Shown here: positions 8,794 through 17,109 of the stretch, one piece after another
How the letters are laid out: each line of letters begins with the position of its first letter
Position numbering within the stretch: position 1 is the stretch's first letter
The notes under the pieces: model-generated
The model's database searches: none
What the model saw: only the letters and a program-made list of their open reading frames with translations
What the model was told of the DNA's origin: nothing
Made by a program: the position numbers and the translations under genes
Source: Syntrophus buswellii
GTDB lineage: Bacteria > Desulfobacterota > Syntrophia > Syntrophales > Syntrophaceae
Reading direction: 5' to 3'
Length of the DNA: 64,000 nt
Assembly (NCBI RefSeq): GCF_046097065.1
Contig: NZ_CP175563.1
Coordinates: 1,054,001 to 1,118,000 of the forward strand

Positions 8794-9084
8794 ATGTTCC
8801 AGAAGGGGAGCCGCTACGAGAAAAGCCAGACCTTCAAGCCGTCCTCCAACGGGGTTACGGTTTTCGCGGGAATCCGCCCCCGGACCATCGGGTCCGCCAC
8901 CGGCGTCGTGGAGCATGTGGTGAAAGCCGGCGACCGGTTGGACCTCCTGGCGCGCCACTATTACAACGACGATCGCCTCTGGTGGCGGATTGTCGACGCC
9001 AATCCGGACTTCTTTTATGGCGGCGACATGATGCTGGAGGAGATGGAAGGACGGGTGATCCTGATCCCGAAGGCGAAGGAGTAG
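8794..9084 (+). CDS. LysM-domain baseplate protein (Pvc7 C-terminal part)
   Basis: The protein has 96 residues with a single LysM-like module from about residue 43: VVEHVVKAGDRLDLLARHYY, followed by NDDRLWWRIVDANP and a closing EGRVILIPKAKE strand. In contractile tails (Afp7, T4 gp53, Mu gp46-type proteins) this module binds neighbouring baseplate proteins and not necessarily peptidoglycan. The gene begins one base after the stop of the adaptor gene. Fusion of the two would give a chain of about 310 residues similar to Afp7, so this looks like a natural gene split. It is followed by the hub gene with AAGGAG inside its own 3' end. Confidence 0.87.
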   Translation: MFQKGSRYEKSQTFKPSSNGVTVFAGIRPRTIGSATGVVEHVVKAGDRLDLLARHYYNDDRLWWRIVDANPDFFYGGDMMLEEMEGRVILIPKAKE

Positions 9085-9087
9085 GGC

Positions 9088-10233
9088 ATGATCCTGGATC
9101 TCTTTACGTCAAAACGCCGCGAGCCGGCCGAGTGCATCATCCGTGTGGGGAGCGCGGGTCTTGAGATTCCCGACCTTTATCCCTTTCTTACGGAGGTGAC
9201 GGTGGATGCCGGCCGGGCCGAGCCGGCGGTGGCGGTGATCACCTTCGAAAGCCGCCGCGACGAAGAGGGGAAGTGGCTCGTCCAGGACGACGGGCGTCTG
9301 GCCCCCTGGGAGCCCATCGTTCTCGAAGCGGCCTTCGGCAGCGCCACCGAGGAGGTCATGCGGGGGTACATCCGGGAGGTTCGGGCCGACTACCCGGAAG
9401 ACGCCGGGAGCGCCCGGGTGACGGTGGAGTGCAGGGATGACTCCCTGGCCCTGGACCGGGAGCATGTCCGGATGGTCTGGGGAGGGGACGCCCCCACGAC
9501 CGACCAGGTGATCGTTCCCGCGATTCTCGGCAAGTACGGCCTCTCTCCGGACCCGGCCAACGACAGCGGCCAGACGGGTCTCGTCATCAACCAGGACGGG
9601 ACGGACATCGAGTTTCTCCGGCGGCGGGCCGAGGCCAACGGCTACGACCTCATCTTCCGGGAGGGGATGGCCTATTTCGGTCCCATGCGTCTTGACGCGG
9701 AACCCCAGGCGACGATCATGGTGTACGCCGGCGAAGATACCAGCGCCTACCGCTTTTCGGTCCGCGACGACGGCCATCAGGCCGACCGCGTTTCCTTTGA
9801 CCGGGCCGAGACCGCAGGGAGCGGAACCGTCTCCGAGACGGTGGATCCGGATCTGCCGCTTCTTGGGAACGAGGCGGCCACGGGGGCCGGCAGCGGCCTT
9901 CCGGACTTCGCCTGGCGCATGAGCCGCCAGGGGGAGATGAGTGAAGACGAATGGCGGGCCCGGGCCCAGCGCCGGGCCAACGACCTCTCCCTCCGGGTGA
10001 AGGGGGAGGGGGAACTGGACGGTTCTCTTTACGGCCATGTGCTCCGGGTGGGGGAGCCCGTCGGGGTGGACGGTGTGGGGGAACGGTACGGCGGCATCTG
10101 GTTCGTGGATACCGTCAGGCACCGTTTCAGCACCGAAGGCTACCGTCAGAGCTTCAACCTGCTGCGCAATGCCTATGGCGACAACCTGGGGAGCGGCGCC
10201 GGCGGACTGCTGGCCGGCGTTTTGGGGGGATAG
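9088..10233 (+). CDS. Central hub protein, gp27-like half of VgrG/Afp8
   Basis: These 381 residues correspond to the gp27-like trimeric hub: early GLEIPDLYPFLTEVTVDAG strands, a central DGTDIEFLRRRAEANGYDLI motif typical of VgrG/gpD proteins (about residues 171-190), and a C-terminal LRVGEPVGVDGVGERYGGIW barrel strand. The hub converts the three-fold spike to the six-fold tube. Afp8 carries hub and spike in one chain. Here the spike is a separate gene starting on the base after this stop. A clear AAGGAG ribosome site at the end of the LysM gene supports the ATG at 9088. Confidence 0.88.
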   Translation: MILDLFTSKRREPAECIIRVGSAGLEIPDLYPFLTEVTVDAGRAEPAVAVITFESRRDEEGKWLVQDDGRLAPWEPIVLEAAFGSATEEVMRGYIREVRADYPEDAGSARVTVECRDDSLALDREHVRMVWGGDAPTTDQVIVPAILGKYGLSPDPANDSGQTGLVINQDGTDIEFLRRRAEANGYDLIFREGMAYFGPMRLDAEPQATIMVYAGEDTSAYRFSVRDDGHQADRVSFDRAETAGSGTVSETVDPDLPLLGNEAATGAGSGLPDFAWRMSRQGEMSEDEWRARAQRRANDLSLRVKGEGELDGSLYGHVLRVGEPVGVDGVGERYGGIWFVDTVRHRFSTEGYRQSFNLLRNAYGDNLGSGAGGLLAGVLGG

Positions 10234-11046
10234 ATGGAAGACCTGCTTCTGGAACTGGCGCGGCAGTACCGAAACCGCTACTACGGCAAGTACCGGGGGT
10301 TTGTGACCGACAACGACGATCCGGAGAAACGGGGGCGGCTTCGCCTTCTGGTGCCGTCGGTTCTCGGCGAGACCCCGACCGGTTGGGCGCTTCCGAGCCT
10401 GCCCTTCGGCGGCCTAGCCGACCAGGGACTCTTCGTGGTTCCCGAGGTGGATGCCCAGGTCTGGGTGGAGTTTGAGGCGGGAAACGTGGACCTTCCCATC
10501 TGGACCGGCACCTTCTGGCAGGCGGGCGGCGACCCGCCGGCGGAGGCCGACAAATCACCCCCGACGACCCGGTTGCTGAAGACCCCGTCGGGACATGTCC
10601 TCCAATTCGACGACGAATCCGGCAAGGAGAAGTTCCGCCTTGCCCACCCGGCCGGAACCGAGATGACCGTGGATGAAAAAGGGACGGTCATCGTGGCCGA
10701 CGCCAAGGGGAACACCCTGACACTTGACGCCGATGCCGGCCAGGTGATCGTGGAGGACGCCAACGGCAATTCCATCACCCTGTCGTCCAGTGGCGCCACC
10801 ATCGAGGACGCCAACGGCAACAAGGTAGAGATGGCCGCCTCGGGAATCACCGTCAAGGGTCAGCAGGTGGTGGTGGAGGGGCAGATGGTGATGCTGGCGG
10901 GACAGGGAGGAGAGCCGATCATCAAGGGACAGAGCTTCCTCACCCTTTTCGCCACTCACGTCCATCCGAGTGCCATGGGTCCCACGGGCCCGCCGATTCC
11001 CCAGGGAGAGATGAGTACGCTGTCCATGAAGGTAAAAACAAGTTAG
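10234..11046 (+). CDS. Spike protein with OB fold, beta-helix and HxH tip (gp5/gp45-like)
   Basis: The N-terminal 90 residues form the gp45/gpV-type OB domain, with YRGFVTDNDDPEKRGRLRLL at residues 17-36. A repeated VIVEDANGNSITL / TIEDANGNKVEM beta-helical stem follows (about 135-225). Near the end, THVHPSAMGPTGPP places H242 and H244 in an HxH arrangement; in P2 gpV and Mu gp45 such histidines bind iron at the needle tip. The spike may therefore form its own tip, which fits the absence of a PAAR gene. It follows the hub gene with no gap. The tip function is inferred from the related phage spikes. Confidence 0.87.
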   Translation: MEDLLLELARQYRNRYYGKYRGFVTDNDDPEKRGRLRLLVPSVLGETPTGWALPSLPFGGLADQGLFVVPEVDAQVWVEFEAGNVDLPIWTGTFWQAGGDPPAEADKSPPTTRLLKTPSGHVLQFDDESGKEKFRLAHPAGTEMTVDEKGTVIVADAKGNTLTLDADAGQVIVEDANGNSITLSSSGATIEDANGNKVEMAASGITVKGQQVVVEGQMVMLAGQGGEPIIKGQSFLTLFATHVHPSAMGPTGPPIPQGEMSTLSMKVKTS

Positions 11047-11057
11047 GAGCATCTCTG

Positions 11058-11432
11058 ATGAACCGAATGGCCGATCCCCCCTATATGTCCTTTCCGCTTC
11101 GCATCGGAGACCACGGAGCCGTCGTGGCAGACCGCCGGTCCCATGTGCGGCAGCAGATCGAGCAGGTTCTCTTCACAAACCCGAACGAGCGGATCTTCCG
11201 CCCGGAATTCGGGGCCGGGCTTAAGCAACTCGTCTTCGAGCCCAACGCCTCGGTCCTCTGGGAGATCACCCGCAAACGGATCTCCTCGTCCCTTGGCGAA
11301 GCCCTCCGGGGAGAGGTCGACCCCAAGAGCCTGGAGGTGGTGGTGAGGGGGGAAGGGGAGAAACTCCTGATTACCGTGTCCTACACCCTGGCCGCCATCG
11401 GCCACGGGGAGCGGCACGAATTCCTGGTGTGA
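11058..11432 (+). CDS. Baseplate wedge protein, gp25/Afp9-like
   Basis: The protein has 124 residues, the usual size for gp25-family proteins, which start sheath assembly from the baseplate. It shows the family phrases SHVRQQIEQVLFTNPNERIF and RPEFGAGLKQLVFEPN (about residues 30-65), and a closing strand pair ending in HEFLV. The start at 11058 has a weak AGGAGC ribosome site overlapping the previous stop. It sits directly before the two baseplate-J genes, as gp25 does in Afp, PVC and P2-like tails. Confidence 0.92.
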   Translation: MNRMADPPYMSFPLRIGDHGAVVADRRSHVRQQIEQVLFTNPNERIFRPEFGAGLKQLVFEPNASVLWEITRKRISSSLGEALRGEVDPKSLEVVVRGEGEKLLITVSYTLAAIGHGERHEFLV

Positions 11433-11436
11433 GGCC

Positions 11437-12612
11437 ATGGCCGAGAATCCGAAGAGCATACTGACCTTTGAAGGCTACTGCCCCGACTGCGCCGAGCGGC
11501 GGGTAGAGTTTCCCCAGCCCCTTCCCGGCCCGGGGGACGACTTTGACTGGCTCGCGCGGGACTACGACAGCTTCCGCCGCCTCATGCTCGAAGAACTGGC
11601 GGGACGCTTCCCGGAGAGAACGCGCTGGACCGCGGGAGATCTGGAAGTGGTCCTCGTGGAGGTTCTGGCTGCGGTCCTTGACCAGCTTTCGGACATGGCC
11701 GACCGGGTGGCGACGGAGGCGTATCTGGAGACGGCGAGGCGCCCCGAATCGGTGCGGAGGCTCCTCTCACTCATCGGCTACGATGCGGCCACGGCCGCCG
11801 GCCTGGAGGACGATCCCCCCGCGACTCCGGGCGGCAAGACCCGCTGTGAAAAGCTCGATGAGCTCTGGCGCCGAAATTCTCATCTTATGGACCCGGCCCG
11901 CCTCGAAGGGCCTCGATCTATCCACACCCAGCGGCGGATGGTGACCGTGGCCGATTATGCCGACCGGCTTGCCGATCACCCCCTCGTTCTGCGGGCCAGC
12001 GCCTGGAGCGCCTGGACCGGATCGTGGCCCACGGTCCGCATTGCCACGGTCCTCTGGAGCGACCATCTCCTCGACGAAGAGGGACTCTCCTATCCAGACG
12101 ACCTGCGGGGACGGGTTGAAGCGTTTCACCAGGAGCGCCGGATCTGGCAGCCGGCCTGGGGAAGCGATCCCCCCACCATCCGGACCATCCTCCATCCCTA
12201 TCTGGAGGCATGGCGCATGGCGGGCCAGGAGGTGGTGCTGGAGGATGCGGTGCCGGTGGCGATCAAGATGTTCATCTCCATCCGGGTGCGGGAGAACTAC
12301 TTCCAGTCCGAAGTCCGCAACGCCGTCCGCCAGGCCCTCGGCACCGGTCCGGGAGGATTCTTTGAACCGGGGCGCCTCGGCTTCGGGCAAGATCTCTTCG
12401 CCAGCGACGTCTTCCAGACCCTCATGTCCCTGGACGGGGTCGAAAACGTCTGCCTCAACCGCTTCAAGCGGCTCGGCGATCAGTACCCGGACCAGACCGA
12501 CACGGGACGCATTCCCCTCGAAGGGCTCGAAATCGCCGTCTGCGTCAACGATCCGGGCCGACCCGAGATGGGCTACATCAACCTTACACTGACCGGAGGG
12601 CGCCGAGGATGA
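11437..12612 (+). CDS. Baseplate J-like wedge protein, shorter copy
   Basis: These 391 residues resemble gpJ/gp6-type baseplate wedge proteins. Near residue 60 is the helical WTAGDLEVVLVEVLAAVLDQ followed by LETARRPESVRRLLSLIGYD, the usual N-terminal signature. The C-terminal half shows VPVAIKMFISIRVRENYFQS and a final domain with GFGQDLFASDVFQTLMSLDG. An N-terminal CPDC pair is present at about residues 17-20. It corresponds best to the smaller partner of the wedge pair (Afp11/12 place). The stop overlaps the start of the longer copy by 4 bases. Confidence 0.85.
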   Translation: MAENPKSILTFEGYCPDCAERRVEFPQPLPGPGDDFDWLARDYDSFRRLMLEELAGRFPERTRWTAGDLEVVLVEVLAAVLDQLSDMADRVATEAYLETARRPESVRRLLSLIGYDAATAAGLEDDPPATPGGKTRCEKLDELWRRNSHLMDPARLEGPRSIHTQRRMVTVADYADRLADHPLVLRASAWSAWTGSWPTVRIATVLWSDHLLDEEGLSYPDDLRGRVEAFHQERRIWQPAWGSDPPTIRTILHPYLEAWRMAGQEVVLEDAVPVAIKMFISIRVRENYFQSEVRNAVRQALGTGPGGFFEPGRLGFGQDLFASDVFQTLMSLDGVENVCLNRFKRLGDQYPDQTDTGRIPLEGLEIAVCVNDPGRPEMGYINLTLTGGRRG

Positions 12613-15446
12613 GTAACGGAACCGACCTCACCCGATGGAACCGCGCCGGCCTGAACCGCTTCAGATACGTGGACGGCAATGCCGTCACCTTCCTGGAGCT
12701 GCTTCGGGCTGAGCTTGCAAGCCGCTTTCCCGACTGGCAGGAGGTTAAAGCCCTTCCTTCCACGGAAACGGAAGTCGAGCGCCAGGAGCGGATGCTGGAG
12801 CAGTATCATTCTCCGCGCCGGGACTGGGCCTGGGAAATCGTCCGGGTTCTGGCCCGCGCCTCTCATGTCCTGACCGAGCACCTGGACGCTTACGCCAACG
12901 AGGGGTTTCTGGGCACCGCTACCCAGTGGGACACGGTGCGGCGGCTGGTGGAGATGATCGACTACCACCCGGCCCCGCCGGCCTCGGCCTCCACCCGGCT
13001 CGTTATCGACGCAAAGGAGGCGGGAACCCTTCCGGCGGGCTTCGCCGCGAAGCATACCCCTGCCGACGGGAGTGCCCCGGTGGTCTTCGAGACCCTGGAG
13101 GAACTGAAGGTGGACCCGCTGCTCAACAGTCTCCGTCCCGCTGAATACAACCGGAACCCGGAGCGTCTCGAGGGCGAACTCCTCCTGCTGGAAGGGGAGG
13201 TGGAGGACCTCAAAACGGGTGAACCCCTGGTCCTAGAGGACACGGAGAGTAAAATTCTCCGGGCCTACCTTATCGTGGGGACCCGGCTTGTCGAAGGAAA
13301 TACCGAGGTGCGTGTTTCTCCCCGGCTCTCCCAACGGCTCCGGAAGGGGTACACCCTCATCCACGCCAGGCCGGCCGAGAGGCTTGTCCCCATCGGCCCT
13401 GCCGCCAAGGGGGCCGAGTTGGAGCGGGTTCTGCGCCTCACCGAAGAACCGGAGGGGCTCCTCCCCGGAATGGTCATCTATCTCGGCGATGGGGCCGAAG
13501 ACCTCTACCGCCGGGTTTTTTCCGTGCGGGGGAAGCGGCTCGTCCTTGACGCCGATGTGGGCCCCCTGCGCCTCGACACGGCCCGGATCGGCTATCCGGT
13601 CACCCTGTCGGTGATCGCCCAGGAGGAGCGTCCCGTGGACAACCCGGACGCCGTCATCTACGCCCTCCGGGTGGCCGGGGACTGGTCGCGGCTCGCCGAC
13701 CGGCGGGTCGCCCAGGAGACCGTCGCCGTCATCAACAAGAAGAAGCACAAGCATCTCCCCTTCTATTCGGTAACGGCGGCCCGCTACCACCTGGTCGACA
13801 GCGAGGATCCCCGCGGGGGATATACCATCCTGACCCTTTCGTGGAACAAGAGCGACCATCCCTTCCCCCTGAACAACCCCCAGACACTCCTGGCGCCTCC
13901 GGCGGGGGCCGGGCCATGGAGAACCGACACCTACCTGGAGAAGAAGGATGGGCACCTCCCGGCCTCCGTCATTACGGGGAAGCCGAAAAAGACCACGGCC
14001 GGCGACCTGGCAGTGGTCGTCATGGGGCGCCAGACCGCCTGGGCGCGGCTCGCCTCGGTGAGTGTCGACCTGGAGCGGGAGGAGGCGACACTCACGGCGG
14101 AAGGGACATGGAAAGACCGGGGAGGCGGGGATTTCTTCCTCGCGGAGACGAGGGTTTACGCCCACTTCAAGGACGAGCTCCGCATCGTTTCCTGGCGGGA
14201 GAACACTCAGCCCCTCTCTGGAGCCCGCATCCCCCTTTCAGAGGTGCCAATGGCCCTGGAGAAGGGGCGTGTCCTTATGGTGGAGCGAACCGACAGCCCT
14301 GCATCCGCTTTCTTTACGAAGGTGACGAAGATGGAGGGGAAAACTCTGGTTCTGGCACAGGACCTGTCTGCCGGTTTTTCCCGGGGAAACACAATCGTCT
14401 CGGGAAACGTGGTCCTGTCAGGCCACGGGGAGAGCAAAGGGGAAAAGGTCCTGGGCAGCGGTGACGCCACTCGATCGAGCCAATCCTTCGTCCTCGCCGA
14501 GGCAGGGGTATCCTTCGTGGCCGATTCAACGCAGCCTGCCGGGGTGAGGGCCGCCATCAGCCTTTCCGTGGCCGGGCGGGTCTGGGAGCAGGTTGGGAAC
14601 TTTGCCTCTTCAGGACCCAGCGACCACCATTACACGGTCCGCATGACGGAAGCGGGGCATCTCCTGTTCGCTTTCGGAGATGGAGTGCGGGGCCGCCGCC
14701 TGCCCACCGGCACGAACAACGTGCGCCTCACCTTCCGCTCCGGGACGGGACTGGGGGGGAATCTCCCCGCCGGAAGCCCCTTCAAACCAGCCAAACCCCA
14801 CCGCTTGGTGGAAAAGGTGTGCCAGCCCCTTCCCGCCACCGGCGGAAATGACCGGGAAGGTGTGGAGTCCCTGCGGGAAAATGCCCCGGCAACGCTCCTT
14901 ACCCTGGAGCGGGCCGTCTCCCTCGACGATTTCGCCTGGCTGGCCATGGCCCAGAGCAGCGTCTGGCAGGCCCGGGCCTTCTGTCGTCCCACGGGACTCG
15001 GTCGAAGCGACAAGGTGGAGGTGGTCGTGGTTCCCGCGGGGGGCGGGGAACTGGGGCCCCTCGCCGAGGCCCTTACCGGCTTCCTCACGGCCCACGCCGT
15101 GCCGGAGGTGGAGGTGACGGTGCTGCCCTTCGAATCCCGCACCTTTGATCTGGAGCTGCTCCTGACCGTGAATGCCGTCGCCTACAATCCCGATACGGTG
15201 GCTGCCGCCGTGAAAAGCGCCGTCCAGGACGCCTTTTCCCTCCGGAAACGGAAACTTGGGCAGGATCTCTTCCTGAGCGAGGTTTACCAGGTGGCGGAAG
15301 GGGTGACGGGCGTGGAACACTCGGTCGCAATCATCAATGATGACAGGACGGCCAGGCGGGTGGCTTCCGGCGACCGGGAGGTCCTTACACTGGACAAACT
15401 CGTGGTCACGGTTGCAAGCGAGTCTGCAGCCACCCCCTCTCTGTGA
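12609..15446 (+). CDS. Large baseplate J-like wedge protein
   Basis: This 945-residue protein shares the wedge signature with its upstream neighbour: a helical ARASHVLTEHLDAYANEGFL region near residue 82, followed by ATQWDTVRRLVEMIDYHPAP. A long beta-rich middle (about 170-680) may be an exposed insertion. The C-terminal J domain includes VAGRVWEQVGNFASSGPSDH followed by FGDGVRGRRLPTG near residue 685, and ends with GQDLFLSEVYQVAEGVTGVE. Two J-like wedge proteins, one short and one long, are typical of eCIS baseplates. It is coupled to the preceding gene by a 4-base overlap and followed by a 131-base gap. Confidence 0.86.
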   Translation: MSNGTDLTRWNRAGLNRFRYVDGNAVTFLELLRAELASRFPDWQEVKALPSTETEVERQERMLEQYHSPRRDWAWEIVRVLARASHVLTEHLDAYANEGFLGTATQWDTVRRLVEMIDYHPAPPASASTRLVIDAKEAGTLPAGFAAKHTPADGSAPVVFETLEELKVDPLLNSLRPAEYNRNPERLEGELLLLEGEVEDLKTGEPLVLEDTESKILRAYLIVGTRLVEGNTEVRVSPRLSQRLRKGYTLIHARPAERLVPIGPAAKGAELERVLRLTEEPEGLLPGMVIYLGDGAEDLYRRVFSVRGKRLVLDADVGPLRLDTARIGYPVTLSVIAQEERPVDNPDAVIYALRVAGDWSRLADRRVAQETVAVINKKKHKHLPFYSVTAARYHLVDSEDPRGGYTILTLSWNKSDHPFPLNNPQTLLAPPAGAGPWRTDTYLEKKDGHLPASVITGKPKKTTAGDLAVVVMGRQTAWARLASVSVDLEREEATLTAEGTWKDRGGGDFFLAETRVYAHFKDELRIVSWRENTQPLSGARIPLSEVPMALEKGRVLMVERTDSPASAFFTKVTKMEGKTLVLAQDLSAGFSRGNTIVSGNVVLSGHGESKGEKVLGSGDATRSSQSFVLAEAGVSFVADSTQPAGVRAAISLSVAGRVWEQVGNFASSGPSDHHYTVRMTEAGHLLFAFGDGVRGRRLPTGTNNVRLTFRSGTGLGGNLPAGSPFKPAKPHRLVEKVCQPLPATGGNDREGVESLRENAPATLLTLERAVSLDDFAWLAMAQSSVWQARAFCRPTGLGRSDKVEVVVVPAGGGELGPLAEALTGFLTAHAVPEVEVTVLPFESRTFDLELLLTVNAVAYNPDTVAAAVKSAVQDAFSLRKRKLGQDLFLSEVYQVAEGVTGVEHSVAIINDDRTARRVASGDREVLTLDKLVVTVASESAATPSL

Positions 15447-15577
15447 GCGGCTACCGGGACGGGGAACGCGCGGAAAGCGAAATTTCGCAACCCGAGGACC
15501 GTCTTGGATGAGGAGTCTCCGCCGCATTCGGCCCGGCGGGAGGTCTTGAGCGAGGTGAAAGAACAGGAGACGACGAT

Positions 15578-17086
15578 ATGGCCACGGACAAACTGACAAC
15601 TGCCATCGGCAAGCAGCTCTACCGCGTCCTCCCCGAGGTCTACCGGACCCGAGACGGCGAAGAGACCGGAGGACAGGAGGATCTGGCGCGGTTTCTCGAC
15701 GCCTGCGGAGAGCTCCTTGACCGGATCCGAGCCAGCCTGGACCAGCGGCTGGCCGACTCTTTTCCCGACAACCCGCCGGCGGGGACCGCATGCCAGCCCT
15801 GGCTGATCCCCTACTTTGCCCAGCTGTTGGATGTACGCCTCGTCTCACCGGACGAAAAGGGACGGCGCGACGAGGTGGCCAATGCCGTGGCGTGGCGCCA
15901 GCGGAAGGGGACTCTCACGGTCATCGAACAGATCGCCGAAGCGGTGGGGCAGATGGAGGCGGAGGTCGGGGAGGGGTGGCGGCGGACCGCCGCCACTCCC
16001 CGCATCGGCATGCCGCGGCTTCCGGCCGGGGCGTTGGGGGAAGAACCCGCCTTTGATGATTTTCAGCGGCATCCCCTCTGGGCAGCCCGGCATCCCGACC
16101 TCCCAACGGCCACGCCGGATTTGCGCTACCCAGCCCGGGCCATGGAAGTGGCCATGGCCGCCGGTGAATTTCCCTCAAACCCCGCCGCGAAGCTGACCAC
16201 CTTTGCCGGAGTGCCTGTCTGGTGGCGCCAGGTAAATCCCCACGGTGCGCCCTGTTTCCCTGAGAGTTTCGACGACGTTTCCCGCCGCACCGTCGATCTC
16301 CGCACCCCCGACTGGCGGCAGGGGTACAGCCACCCCAAGCGGGTGATCCTCCATGCGCCGCCCCCCTTGGGCTTCTTCTCACCCGGGCTCTTCCCCGTCC
16401 ATAAGGGAGATAGGACCCTTGACGAAAAAAAGGAGCATCTGTTGGAGGACCTCATCATAGACGGCACCCTAACGGTGAAAGCCGGGAGGGTGAGGCTCAG
16501 GCGGTGCGCGATCCGGGCCCTTGAAGTCGACGTCCCCGCCGCGACTATGGACGAGCCGGTGGTGGATGCGCTGGAGTGCCTCTTTGAAAAGATGGATGTG
16601 CAGGGCCTGGCCCGCCTCGAATACTGCACCGTGCTGGGCAACTGCAAAACCGGCAGGCTCCAGGCCAGCGATTGCCTCTTCGCCGGGGAACTGGAGCTGG
16701 ATCCCGGACTGGTGAAATATCCCCACTGCATCCGCTTCTCCCGGATTCCGCCGGGAGTCTTGACAACGCTCCTGACCCACCGCAACACCACCGAGAAGCC
16801 GGTTTTCCATGCCTTCGAGTTCGACGAGGGAGGGGAGGTCGTCCGCCGAACCGCCCGGTTCGGAGAGCCGGGATGCGCCGTTCTCCATCCCGCCACCCCG
16901 GAGGCGGTCCGTTTCGGGGCCGAGGACGGCGGTGAAATGGGAGCCCACCACGGATGGCGTTACAGCCTCCTTCTGGCGGCGGTACTGGACAAACTGAAGG
17001 AGTTCCTCCCGGTGGGGATGGAGGCGGTCATCGTGCCGGATCTCCGATTGCACCGGCTCCCGTTTCCGCCATGCGACACGAATTGA
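15578..17086 (+). CDS. gpI-like baseplate/tail protein with beta-rich C-terminal part
   Basis: The first 150 or so of the 502 residues match the P2 gpI-like tail protein family, which links fibres to the baseplate. Signature stretches are LYRVLPEVYRTRDGE, then WLIPYFAQLLDVRLVSPDEK and the helix RRDEVANAVAWRQRKGTLTV. The rest is beta-rich, with short strand repeats such as GTLTVKAGRVRLRRCAI and YCTVLGNCKTGRLQASDC, suggesting a small right-handed beta-helix. It begins after a 131-base spacer with AGGAG upstream. In phages gpI stands directly before the fibre gene, as it does here. Confidence 0.82.
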   Translation: MATDKLTTAIGKQLYRVLPEVYRTRDGEETGGQEDLARFLDACGELLDRIRASLDQRLADSFPDNPPAGTACQPWLIPYFAQLLDVRLVSPDEKGRRDEVANAVAWRQRKGTLTVIEQIAEAVGQMEAEVGEGWRRTAATPRIGMPRLPAGALGEEPAFDDFQRHPLWAARHPDLPTATPDLRYPARAMEVAMAAGEFPSNPAAKLTTFAGVPVWWRQVNPHGAPCFPESFDDVSRRTVDLRTPDWRQGYSHPKRVILHAPPPLGFFSPGLFPVHKGDRTLDEKKEHLLEDLIIDGTLTVKAGRVRLRRCAIRALEVDVPAATMDEPVVDALECLFEKMDVQGLARLEYCTVLGNCKTGRLQASDCLFAGELELDPGLVKYPHCIRFSRIPPGVLTTLLTHRNTTEKPVFHAFEFDEGGEVVRRTARFGEPGCAVLHPATPEAVRFGAEDGGEMGAHHGWRYSLLLAAVLDKLKEFLPVGMEAVIVPDLRLHRLPFPPCDTN

Positions 17087-17109
17087 TTTCCATACTTCAG
17101 GAGTAACCC

